A DNA stretch of 13,558 nucleotides from Christensenella sp. UBA5399 (GTDB taxonomy: Bacteria; Bacillota; Clostridia; Christensenellales; Christensenellaceae), in contig DHOD01000067.1 of the NCBI GenBank assembly GCA_002407725.1, positions 1-13,558 of the forward strand, given 5' to 3'. Shown here piece after piece: positions 1 to 6,187 of the stretch (its first letter is position 1; every line of letters starts with the position of its first letter). A program made the position numbers and the translations under genes. Under the pieces are notes generated by a model, which saw only the letters and a program-made list of their open reading frames with translations, was not told where the DNA came from and made no database searches.

Positions 1-140
1 AGGTCCTCCGGCGTGGCCGCCTGGCCGGTGGCGGGGTTGATGATGGGCGCGGGCTTTGTCTTCATGTCCGCCCGCAGGTTATACCACTGTTTCGGCATCT
101 GCTCCTCAGAAAGATACAGTCTGTTCGGTACGTTTTTCAT
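1..140 (-). CDS. trpB: Tryptophan synthase beta chain, TrpB2 type (5' end only)
   Basis: This is the N-terminal 46 codons of a gene that leaves the window at its left edge. The translation starts MKNVPNRLYLSEEQMPKQWY and continues with NLRADMKTKP, PIINPATGQ and TPEDL. The 'E-x-MP-x-x-WYN-x-x-AD' and 'NP-x-TG-x-x-x-x-PEDL' pattern is characteristic of TrpB2, the stand-alone beta-chain branch that makes tryptophan from indole (or indole-3-glycerol phosphate with TrpA) and serine using PLP. The PLP lysine lies outside the window. The ATG at 140-138 is preceded by AAAGGAG (156-150) at 9 nt, which fixes the start. A tryptophan T-box leader immediately upstream supports the assignment independently. 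Whether trpA or other trp genes follow cannot be seen. Confidence 0.88.
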   Translation of the reverse strand, partial: MKNVPNRLYLSEEQMPKQWYNLRADMKTKPAPIINPATGQAATPED

Positions 141-149
141 TTTTTGTGT

Positions 150-156
150 CTCCTTT
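150..156 (-). promoter_or_regulatory. Ribosome binding site of trpB
   Basis: AAAGGAG on the minus strand, 9 nt before the ATG. It lies downstream of the T-box terminator, so it is transcribed only in the antiterminated state. Confidence 0.8.
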
Positions 157-221
157 AAAAATTATTTTTAATCGAGAAACAGTACGCCGTTGTCCTTGTT
201 GCAAATGACACTTTTGACAAC

Positions 222-256
222 AAAAAAGGCTTTTGTCCACTATGGGACAAAAGCCT
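222..256 (-). terminator. Intrinsic terminator of the T-box leader
   Basis: On the minus strand, a perfect 12-bp stem AGGCTTTTGTCC/GGACAAAAGCCT (256-245 pairing with 238-227) with a 6-nt loop is followed by a run of six T (227-222). It lies directly after the T-box motif, as expected for the terminator that competes with the antiterminator helix. Confidence 0.95.
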
Positions 257-530
257 GTGTTCGCTTCTGCGGTGCCACCCAAATTGATACTAAAATCAGT
301 ATCCGCTCTCACATGCACCTCTACTATGTAGACCGATGCATCCTTCCTTGATAACGGGCGAAGGTTTGTGTCTCCCGTCAGGTATTACTCACGACATAAT
401 CGCTTTCTCCCTGCCCTCATGGGCCCATTCAACATTGCGCTGCTGCCACCATCACACCACCGGCGGCTCTCTTTTAGCAGTGGGCAAATGCCTACTCTTC
501 CCATTCAACGGTTTATTCTGTATTCGATTA
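222..530 (-). ncRNA. T-box riboswitch, tRNA-Trp type
   Basis: This is a complete T-box leader upstream of the trpB start. Reading the minus strand 5' to 3', it shows a Stem I start (GAAGAGTAG), the AGAGAG element followed by the GGTGG region of the Stem I arm, and a specifier context GTTGAA-TGG-GCCC with TGG (Trp) at 427-425. A 6-bp hairpin GATACT/AGTATC follows, then the near-invariant T-box GGGTGGCACCGC at 280-269, then a terminator. By the known mechanism, uncharged tRNA-Trp pairs with the specifier and the T-box bulge, stabilises the antiterminator and lets transcription enter trpB. The Trp specifier and the TrpB2 product agree with each other. The exact pairing of the middle stems was not worked out. 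Confidence 0.95.
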
Positions 531-535
531 ACGGC

Positions 536-564
536 ATTTTACACCGCACGCTTTTTTTTGTCAA
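536..564 (-). promoter_or_regulatory. Sigma-A promoter of the T-box/trpB unit
   Basis: On the minus strand, TTGACA (564-559), a 17-bp spacer and TAAAAT (541-536) form a near-consensus promoter. The start point would be near 529, just before Stem I of the T-box. The -35 box lies only 17 bp beyond the flotillin stop codon, so trpB has its own promoter although it follows flotillin on the same strand. Confidence 0.9.
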
Positions 565-580
565 GCCTTGCCACAGAAAA

Positions 581-2062
581 TTAATAATCTTCATCCTCCG
601 GGGCTTTGGGCGCGGGCGCCTCCTTGGGCTGTGGCGCAGCTTCCTCTACGGGCGCCTGTTCCACGATTTCGATAATCTCATCGGGTTTTCCGGCGTCGTC
701 TTTATTTTTCCCAAGGAACTCCGGCAGCGACATTCCCGCCATCTCAAACATCTCGTTCATCGGTGGAATGCTCTTCAACAGGCCCGATACAAAGTTGGCT
801 GTAGAGCTTTTGCCGTCCTTGTTCCCGCCCGAACCGCTGTCCCAAACGGTGACCTTGTCGATCTTCATGTCGCGGATCGCATCCACCTGCACGCGCATCA
901 GATTTTCCATCTTGTCTGCCAGCATCAGCATCAGCGCGTCTTTTGCGCTGCCACCCGCCGCCTGGACAATGTCTGCAAAACCATCGGCCTGCTTGGTCAG
1001 TATTTCGTTGAAACCACGGGCCTCGGCCTCCATTTTGGCAAATATGGCGTCCGCCTCACCAGCGGCCTGCCGACGCAGTTTTTCCGCTTCGGCGTCGGCT
1101 GCCAGCTCAATTTCGCGCTTCCGGATCTCGGCTTTGACAATAACGTCGGCCTCCAGCGCGGCCTGCTCACGCGAGAATTTTGCTTTTTCCGCTTCGCGCT
1201 CGGCGGCATATGCCTCCTCCAGCGCTTTTGCCGCCTGCACTTTTTCGGCAGCGACGGCAATGCGCATGGATTCCGCTTCTTTTTCACGCTTTAACGCATT
1301 GGACTGCGCAATCTCGACCTGCGCTGTATTCTCGCCCTGTATGGCGGATGAATCGGCGCTTGCGACCTGCACGCGCTGGTCTCTCTGCGCGTTGGCCTCG
1401 CCGATGGAGCCGTCGCGGGTTTTCTCTGCAACAGACTTTTTGGCGTCGTTGATCGCTTTGGCGGCGGCTTCCTTACCCAGCGCCATGATGTATCCCGATT
1501 CGTCGCTGATATCGGTGACGTTTACGTTGATCAGCCGCAGGCCGATTTTTTTCAATTCGGATTCCACATTGTGAGAAACAGCTTCCAAAAATTTATCGCG
1601 GTCTGTATTGATCTCTTCAATGTCCATTGTCGCGATGACCAGCCTCAACTGACCGAATATAATATCCTTGGCAAGATCCTGTATTTCCTCCTGCCGAAGG
1701 CCCAGCAAGCGTTCGGCGGCGTTTTGCATGATGCCCTGCTCGGTCGAAATACCCACGGTGAAAATAGAAGGGACGTCAATACGGATGTTCTGCCGTGAAA
1801 GCGCGTTCCGCAGGTCCACCTGGATGGATATAGGCGTCAGGTCCAGATATTGGTAGGCCTGGATGACCGGCCAGATAAACGCCGCGCCACCATGGATACA
1901 GTGAGACGTACGGTTGGTGCCGTCGCTGTTCTGCCCCACTTTACCGTAGATGACCATGATCTTGTCGGATGGGCACTTTCTGTACCTTGTCAAGAAAACC
2001 AGCAGGCAGATGAACAGTATGATCACAATTGCCACAATCAGGATCAAAGTTTCAATTTTCAT
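581..2062 (-). CDS. floT: Flotillin-family (SPFH domain) membrane scaffold protein
   Basis: A 493-residue protein close in length and layout to B. subtilis FloT/YuaG. Residues 5-25 form an N-terminal membrane segment, followed by the basic TRYRKCPSDKIMVIYG stretch and an SPFH/PHB domain to about residue 200. Residues 205-355 are a long Ala/Glu-rich coiled coil with the EA repeats typical of flotillins. The C-terminal part contains IPPMNEMFEMAGMSLPEFLG, matching the conserved flotillin end, and then an acidic Pro/Ala/Glu tail ending DEDY. Flotillins oligomerise in functional membrane microdomains and help organise membrane protein complexes. The start ATG (2062) has AGGAGG (2076-2071) about 8 nt upstream. 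It follows the NfeD-like gene by 80 bp on the same strand, the usual yuaF-yuaG pairing, and is probably co-transcribed with it. No terminator is evident after the stop. Confidence 0.95.
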   Translation of the reverse strand: MKIETLILIVAIVIILFICLLVFLTRYRKCPSDKIMVIYGKVGQNSDGTNRTSHCIHGGAAFIWPVIQAYQYLDLTPISIQVDLRNALSRQNIRIDVPSIFTVGISTEQGIMQNAAERLLGLRQEEIQDLAKDIIFGQLRLVIATMDIEEINTDRDKFLEAVSHNVESELKKIGLRLINVNVTDISDESGYIMALGKEAAAKAINDAKKSVAEKTRDGSIGEANAQRDQRVQVASADSSAIQGENTAQVEIAQSNALKREKEAESMRIAVAAEKVQAAKALEEAYAAEREAEKAKFSREQAALEADVIVKAEIRKREIELAADAEAEKLRRQAAGEADAIFAKMEAEARGFNEILTKQADGFADIVQAAGGSAKDALMLMLADKMENLMRVQVDAIRDMKIDKVTVWDSGSGGNKDGKSSTANFVSGLLKSIPPMNEMFEMAGMSLPEFLGKNKDDAGKPDEIIEIVEQAPVEEAAPQPKEAPAPKAPEDEDY

Positions 2063-2142
2063 TTCACAACCCTCCTAGAAAAAAAAATATTGTTTTGCGC
2101 CGGACGCGGATTACCGGCCTGTCATATAATGTACCCCGGCGC

Positions 2143-2922
2143 TCACTTCTTCCGCACAATCAGAGCGCTTTTGTTGGAGACGCCGATCACAGTGACCTCG
2201 GCGCCTGTCGGGATGGATTTTGCGTCGTCGGTAACCGCGTCACACTCTATCAGCCGGTCCTGCACAACGAGGGAAACCTTCCCTGTGTTCTCGCGCTTTG
2301 CGGGGATTTTCAGGTATACGGTACCCGATTTGCCCAACGCGTTGCGTATGTCCAGCGTGCCTTCCTGCTGAAGCTTCAGCATGGCGCGGTAAATCAATGC
2401 CATGGCGACCATCGCGATGATGCCAAACACGATTGCAAAGCCGATGCTTGCCGCTGTGGGCAGCGACGACTTGAGCATGACCAATCCCGACCAGCTGAAC
2501 ACCACGAAGAATGCAAGCAATCCTTGCAGGGTGAAAAGCCGGAGGCCTGCGGCGCCGTGATCGAACTCGACCGGCGTGTCGCTGTGTCCCGTAAAATCTC
2601 CGTCGGGGGCGCCGCTAAGGGCGTCGCCGTACCAGTCGCCGGATGGCGCCTGCATGTCTGTGATATCAATATCGCCTGTGGCCGCATCGACATGAACCTG
2701 GTTAAAATCAATCTCGTCGCCGCTGCCGACATCGGGCGCGGGTTCACCGCCCATATCGCCGCCTGCATCCCCTCCGGCGTCGCCGCCCGTATCTCCTCCG
2801 GTATCGCCGCCCAGGCCAATCAGCAACAGTATCAGCTGTATAACCAGCAGTATGGTCGACGCAATGCCAATTGTTGCAAATACCTGTTCTATCAGGCTCA
2901 TTGCCTCCCACCAAGCAACCAT
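2143..2922 (-). CDS. NfeD-like membrane protein (YuaF type), flotillin partner
   Basis: A 259-residue protein. TM1 is about 14-37. Then comes an extracytoplasmic or cytoplasmic spacer (38-128) that begins with six near-perfect Gly-Gly-Asp/Glu units (38-60) and is very acidic. TM2 is about 132-150 and TM3 about 158-180. The C-terminal NfeD OB-fold domain (188-258) carries the usual GxxGTV-like strand (LGKSGTVYLKI), the GAEVTVIGV strand and the basic end LIVRKK. It lacks the N-terminal ClpP-class protease domain of long NfeD proteins, so it is the short NfeD1b/YuaF class that is encoded beside flotillin and affects microdomain assembly. The first ATG has AAAGGAT about 9 nt upstream. The inner ATG at codon 8 has a GGGAGG only 2 nt away, which is too close to be used. 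No convincing promoter was found just upstream. Confidence 0.9.
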   Translation of the reverse strand: MVAWWEAMSLIEQVFATIGIASTILLVIQLILLLIGLGGDTGGDTGGDAGGDAGGDMGGEPAPDVGSGDEIDFNQVHVDAATGDIDITDMQAPSGDWYGDALSGAPDGDFTGHSDTPVEFDHGAAGLRLFTLQGLLAFFVVFSWSGLVMLKSSLPTAASIGFAIVFGIIAMVAMALIYRAMLKLQQEGTLDIRNALGKSGTVYLKIPAKRENTGKVSLVVQDRLIECDAVTDDAKSIPTGAEVTVIGVSNKSALIVRKK

Positions 2923-2968
2923 GGTCTACACATCCTTTCTATCCGTTCAAAATGGAAATATCCAACTT

Positions 2969-3129
2969 AGAGCAAATTAACTTAACATAGGTAGCCATCT
3001 TCGGCAAAACCAGCTTTATGCTGCGTTGCAAAAGCTTGCCATATGTGCCGATATGCCTGCGCTTTCGTGCCTTACCTAAAACTGATTTTGCTCGAACCTG
3101 CCATAACCGACGCCAAGTTAATTTGCTCT
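2969..3129. repeat. ~160-bp element with 15-bp terminal inverted repeats
   Basis: The ends are inverted repeats: AGAGCAAATTAACTT at 2969-2983 and AAGTTAATTTGCTCT at 3115-3129 match perfectly over 15 bp. The interior has no start-to-stop gene of note. One minus-strand frame stays open across about 110 bp and gives a basic peptide rich in K/R (GKARKRRHIGTYGKLL), but without a start codon or ribosome binding site. The layout resembles a MITE or another small non-autonomous repeat. No flanking target duplication is obvious. It sits between the DUF1836 gene and the NfeD gene, where the NfeD promoter would be expected. Other genomic copies cannot be tested here. Confidence 0.6.
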
Positions 3130-3183
3130 GACGGCCTCAGGGCCGGTCGGTTCTGTATCAAGATCTGGCGTCTGTAAAAACTC

Positions 3184-3729
3184 TCAATCCTGCTCGATTT
3201 CCAGCAGAAGCAGCTCGGCGCGGTTGCGTATCCTTGCGGATATGGACGAAAGCACCAGTATTTTGAGAACATGCTTTAACCTCTCGCCGCCGATAGCCGA
3301 TACATCGGCCGCATCGACTGCCCTGGCAATAATGCCGTCGATATCCGTTTGCTCTACAATAGCGTCGAATGGCACAATGCCCATGATGTCGCAAAGCATG
3401 ATGTAGATAAACGCTTCGTCTATACCGCTGTCCGCCGTGCGTACATAGTCCAGCATATACACAATACGCTCGATCTGGAAAATATCCTTGAGCATATTGA
3501 TGATCGCCATCCGGCAAAACTGCGCCAACCCGTATTTTTTATGGTCGGGAGGGGCGATAAACTGCCGTTTGACCCAGTTTTGGATGGTATGGGGCTCCAG
3601 CCCGGTGAGTTGCACAACCTGCGATAATACAAGGCCGCCCGTCATAAACGCCGAATCCAGAAAACTTTTTGCTGAGCTGTCTTTGTTTACTTCTACCGTG
3701 GTACCCGGTAAATAGTCCATTGCCGTCAT
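3184..3729 (-). CDS. DUF1836 protein, YkrK-like helix-turn-helix regulator
   Basis: A 181-residue protein from the ATG at 3729. The stretch TGGLVLSQVVQLTGLEPHTI followed by QNWVKRQFIAPP and KKYGLAQFCRMAIINMLK is the DUF1836 signature: a MerR-like helix-turn-helix that ends in 'W-x-KR-x-x-x-P'. The remainder is all-helical. In B. subtilis the DUF1836 protein YkrK is reported to repress the membrane protease gene htpX, so a DNA-binding repressor role is a reasonable inference, but the target here is unknown. A GTG at 3732 is directly adjacent; ATG 3729 is preferred because AAAAGG lies about 8 nt upstream. ATG 3720 is a third option. It has its own strong promoter and lies 261 bp upstream of the NfeD-flotillin pair on the same strand. 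Confidence 0.85.
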   Translation of the reverse strand: MTAMDYLPGTTVEVNKDSSAKSFLDSAFMTGGLVLSQVVQLTGLEPHTIQNWVKRQFIAPPDHKKYGLAQFCRMAIINMLKDIFQIERIVYMLDYVRTADSGIDEAFIYIMLCDIMGIVPFDAIVEQTDIDGIIARAVDAADVSAIGGERLKHVLKILVLSSISARIRNRAELLLLEIEQD

Positions 3730-3753
3730 CACCTTGCCTTTTGTGGTAATTTG

Positions 3754-3782
3754 ATTATATCACATGGTCAAGCGACCGTCAA
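3754..3782 (-). promoter_or_regulatory. Sigma-A promoter of the DUF1836 gene
   Basis: On the minus strand, TTGACG (3782-3777), a 17-bp spacer and a perfect TATAAT (3759-3754). The start point would be near 3747, giving a leader of about 18 nt that just includes the ribosome binding site. Confidence 0.88.
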
Positions 3783-3855
3783 GTGTTTTGTGGTATGCTC
3801 GCATTATAATTTTGCAACCGGCTGTACTGACGACTTACAGCATATTAACTAACCG

Positions 3856-4054
3856 CGGCGCACAAGATGCGCCGAAAATGTTTGCTGCATAGCACTTTCT
3901 TGCAAATGTTGCATGCGCAGCCATTTGAGAAACTGCAATAAGGGTAGAGCCATCTACAGCAACTTAACTTAAAGTAGCGCATAGCGCAGATACAATAAGG
4001 CATGCTGCGCGATAGCAAAGCTTGCAGCGCAACCGTTTGAGAAACTGCAATAAA
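3856..4054 (+). repeat. Structured intergenic repeat, copy 1 (expanded)
   Basis: This element matches the reverse complement of 11865-11995. In order it has a perfect 7-bp hairpin CGGCGCA/TGCGCCG (3856-3874), then ATGTTTGCTGCATAGCA (3878-3894), which is identical in the other copy. The block 4001-4054, starting CATGCTGCGCGATAGCAAAG and ending AAACTGCAATAAA, differs from the other copy at only about 4 of 55 positions. The 3' motif GCGCA-CC-TTTGAGAAACTGCAATAA occurs twice here (3915-3941 and 4027-4052). This copy is therefore about 70 bp longer, apparently by internal duplication or insertion. Confidence 0.75.
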
Positions 4055-4104
4055 CGGCTTGGTGTTGCAAATCTGCCAGAGGGGAATACCATAACAAAGG
4101 AGTT

Positions 4105-4136
4105 CCAAGAACCATGGGTTCTTGGCCGCCGGCGGC
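4105..4136. repeat. Two overlapping palindromes
   Basis: CCAAGAACC and GGTTCTTGG form 9-bp arms around a 3-nt centre (4105-4125). They abut a perfect 12-bp palindrome GCCGCCGGCGGC (4125-4136). There is no T-run, so this is not a typical terminator. It could be part of a larger repeat or a protein-binding site. Confidence 0.6.
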
Positions 4137-4281
4137 AATTATATGATTACGTAGTGATACCATGACCCCAAAGGAATACCTGAGAGTCATAAAGAATTTT
4201 CTCAAACGTTTCCTGTGACTTTGGATGCAATGATTTTTTGCAAATTGGCAATTCGATTGCTACGGCCGCAGCCTTTTGGTG

Positions 4282-4287
4282 TATAAT
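4282..4287 (+). promoter_or_regulatory. -10 box of a probable promoter for the ABC-F gene
   Basis: A perfect TATAAT lies 40 nt before the GTG start. The -35 is poor (TTGCTA at 4257-4262 with a 19-bp spacer). A start point near 4294 would fall downstream of the ATG at 4238, which argues against that ATG as the translation start. Confidence 0.55.
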
Positions 4288-4304
4288 GTGTAAGAAGATT
4301 TTTG

Positions 4305-4311
4305 AAGGAGG
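4305..4311 (+). promoter_or_regulatory. Ribosome binding site that sets the ABC-F start
   Basis: AAGGAGG lies 10 nt before GTG 4322. No comparable site precedes the in-frame ATG at 4238. Confidence 0.85.
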
Positions 4312-4321
4312 CAAACAGACG

Positions 4322-6187
4322 GTGCTGGCAGCGCTTGAAGATGTGACAAAAAGCTTTGGCACAGATATCATTTTTGAACATGTCAGTCTTGCGATCCATG
4401 CGGATGACCGCATTGGATTTGTGGGCGCGAACGGCGCGGGCAAGACCACGTTGTTGAATGTGCTTTCAAAAAACATGGAAGCGGACATGGGAAACGTGAT
4501 TTATGCGGCAGGGCTCAGTATAGGCTATTTGCGCCAGAACAGCGGGCTTACGGGCGGCAACACCGTCATGGAAGAGATGCGGTCTGTGTTTGCCGACGCC
4601 ATCGGGGCGCACGGGCGTATGGAGCAGTTGGCGCAGGCAATGGAAGAGGCCCCGGACGATGAGGCGCTGGCACGGGAATACGCGCGTGCCCAGGCCGTGT
4701 ACGAGGCACAGGACGGCTATCATATGGATGTCAACATCAAAAAGGTGCTGAATGGTATGGGATTTGCGGACGTATCGGGCGATATGTGCATAGACGGCAT
4801 GAGCGGCGGCGAAAAGACGCGCCTTGCGCTGGCCAAGCTGCTGCTGAAAGGGCCGGACCTGTTGATACTCGACGAGCCGACCAACCATTTGGATTTTACG
4901 ACGCTGGCCTGGCTGGAGGAATACCTGGCGGGCTACCGCGGTGCAATGCTGATCGTGTCGCATGACAGATATTTTTTGGACAAGACCGTCACCAAAATCT
5001 GGGACATGGAGGACCGGCAGGTTCAGGAATATAAGGGGAATTATACGGCTTACAGGGTGCAGAAGGAAGAGCGGACGGAATATTTGCTGAAGGAGTACGG
5101 CAAGCAACAGAACCAAATTGAAAGCATGACGGAATTTGCGCGGCGGAATATTGCGCGGGCCTCCACATCCAACATGGCAAAGAGCAGGCTGAAGCAGCTT
5201 GAAAACATGGATGTGATCGAAAAACCACGAACGGGTGTCAAAGCGCCTTCATTCCGGTTTGAATATGACAAAAAGCCTGTCAACGACGTGCTGGCAGTGG
5301 AGGATTTATCACTGCAGGTAGGCGATGAAAAACGCGTTATAGCGAAGGATATAGAGTTTGAGATAAAACGGGGCGACAGGATCGGGCTGATTGGCGCCAA
5401 CGGAACGGGTAAATCCACGCTGCTCAAATCACTGCTGGGCATGCTGGAGCAGGATGGCGATATTACCTGGGGCAAAAATGTGGATGTCGGGTACTATGAC
5501 CAGGAGAATAAGGACATGGGCCCCAATAATATTGTATTGGAAGAGCTGTGGCGGCGGTTTAAGGCGATGCCGGAACAGGCGGTCCGGGGCATGCTGGGCC
5601 GGGTGCTGATCACCGGCGAGGAAGTGTATAAGCAGGTACAGTCGCTTTCGGGCGGCGAGCGCGCCAAGCTGGGGCTGGCGATACTGATGGCAGGGCGGCA
5701 CAATGTGCTGGTGCTGGACGAGCCGACAAACCATCTGGACCTGCCCGCGCGGGAGGCGTTGGAAAATGCGCTTGGGGAATATGAAGGAACATTGCTTTTT
5801 GTCTCGCATGACAGGTATTTTGTCAATGCGTTGGCCGATAAGATCATTGAAATAAAAAACGGCGGTATCACAAAATTTGACGGGGATTTTGACAGCTATA
5901 TGGCCGCAAAAAAATTAATGGAAAGTGTAGAGAGCATTCCAAAAACCGAAGCGAAGACGCGTCAGAACAATCAAAAGGATGTGCGCAGAAGGCAAGCGAT
6001 GATCCGTCAGAAGGTAAGCGATTTGGAAAAACAAATAGCAGCGCTGGAAGCCGAGGAAGAGGAACTGGCAAACACAATTGCACAAAACCCGACCGATTTT
6101 ACATTGCTGGCGTCGGCATGTGAACGGCTGGAAACCGTCAGGGCAAAGCTCGACCAGATTATGCAGGAGTGGGTGGAGCTTAGTTGA
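4322..6187 (+). CDS. ABC-F family ATPase (YdiF/Uup-like ribosomal ABC protein)
   Basis: A 621-residue protein with two ABC domains and no membrane segment. Domain 1 has Walker A GANGAGKT (35-42), signature SGGEK (161-165), Walker B LLILDEPTNHLD (180-191) and the SHDR switch (213-216). The interdomain linker (about 222-317) is charged and contains the FARRNIARAS-x(2)-NMAKSR motif of ABC-F tRNA-contacting linkers. Domain 2 has GANGTGKST (358-366), SGGER (443-447), LVLDEPTNHLD (463-473) and a second SHDR. A C-terminal coiled coil (about 546-621) follows, as in YdiF and Uup. ABC-F proteins bind the ribosomal E site and relieve translation problems; some give antibiotic protection, but nothing here points to a resistance subclass. 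The GTG start is chosen over an in-frame ATG 84 bp upstream because of the Shine-Dalgarno and promoter positions. The 3' end overlaps the convergent gene by 8 bp. Confidence 0.95.
   Translation: MLAALEDVTKSFGTDIIFEHVSLAIHADDRIGFVGANGAGKTTLLNVLSKNMEADMGNVIYAAGLSIGYLRQNSGLTGGNTVMEEMRSVFADAIGAHGRMEQLAQAMEEAPDDEALAREYARAQAVYEAQDGYHMDVNIKKVLNGMGFADVSGDMCIDGMSGGEKTRLALAKLLLKGPDLLILDEPTNHLDFTTLAWLEEYLAGYRGAMLIVSHDRYFLDKTVTKIWDMEDRQVQEYKGNYTAYRVQKEERTEYLLKEYGKQQNQIESMTEFARRNIARASTSNMAKSRLKQLENMDVIEKPRTGVKAPSFRFEYDKKPVNDVLAVEDLSLQVGDEKRVIAKDIEFEIKRGDRIGLIGANGTGKSTLLKSLLGMLEQDGDITWGKNVDVGYYDQENKDMGPNNIVLEELWRRFKAMPEQAVRGMLGRVLITGEEVYKQVQSLSGGERAKLGLAILMAGRHNVLVLDEPTNHLDLPAREALENALGEYEGTLLFVSHDRYFVNALADKIIEIKNGGITKFDGDFDSYMAAKKLMESVESIPKTEAKTRQNNQKDVRRRQAMIRQKVSDLEKQIAALEAEEEELANTIAQNPTDFTLLASACERLETVRAKLDQIMQEWVELS

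Larger units (their letters stand above)
3783..4240. other. Gene-free repeat-rich intergenic region
   Basis: No supported gene lies between the DUF1836 promoter and the ABC-F promoter. The stretch holds the repeat element at 3856-4054, a pair of overlapping palindromes at 4105-4136, and AT-rich filler. Open frames on the minus strand (for example 3845-4138) encode a Cys-rich, low-quality peptide with the phrase YCSFSNGCA twice. They follow the DNA repeats and show no ribosome binding site, so I read them as a by-product of repetition. Confidence 0.7.

Noticed and set aside
368..1294. A 308-codon plus-strand open frame starting in the T-box region
   Set aside because: It begins inside the antisense of a clear T-box leader and continues opposite flotillin; no domain or ribosome binding site.
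606..1574. A 322-codon plus-strand open frame, Ser/Ala-rich
   Set aside because: It is antisense to the flotillin coiled coil; its composition is the mirror of the Ala/Glu-rich codons and matches no family.
2029..2970. A 313-codon open frame on the plus strand opposite the NfeD-like gene
   Set aside because: It lies antisense to a recognisable membrane protein with family motifs, has no good ribosome binding site, and gives a His/Cys/Gln-rich product typical of a shadow frame in GC-rich coding DNA.
3132..3145. Hairpin CGGCC/GGCCG downstream of the DUF1836 gene as a terminator
   Set aside because: The stem is only 5 bp and no T-run follows on the minus strand.
3856..4054. CRISPR array
   Set aside because: The repeated motifs are not evenly spaced, repeats are imperfect, and there are no cas genes.
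3845..4205. Cys-rich small proteins on the minus strand with repeated YCSFSNGCA
   Set aside because: The peptide repeat simply follows the DNA repeat, also appears in the right-hand copy, and no ribosome binding site or promoter is present.
4238..4321. Upstream ATG extending the ABC-F protein by 28 residues
   Set aside because: The TATAAT at 4282 and AAGGAGG at 4305 both lie downstream of this ATG, and ABC-F proteins begin right before the first nucleotide-binding strand as from GTG 4322.
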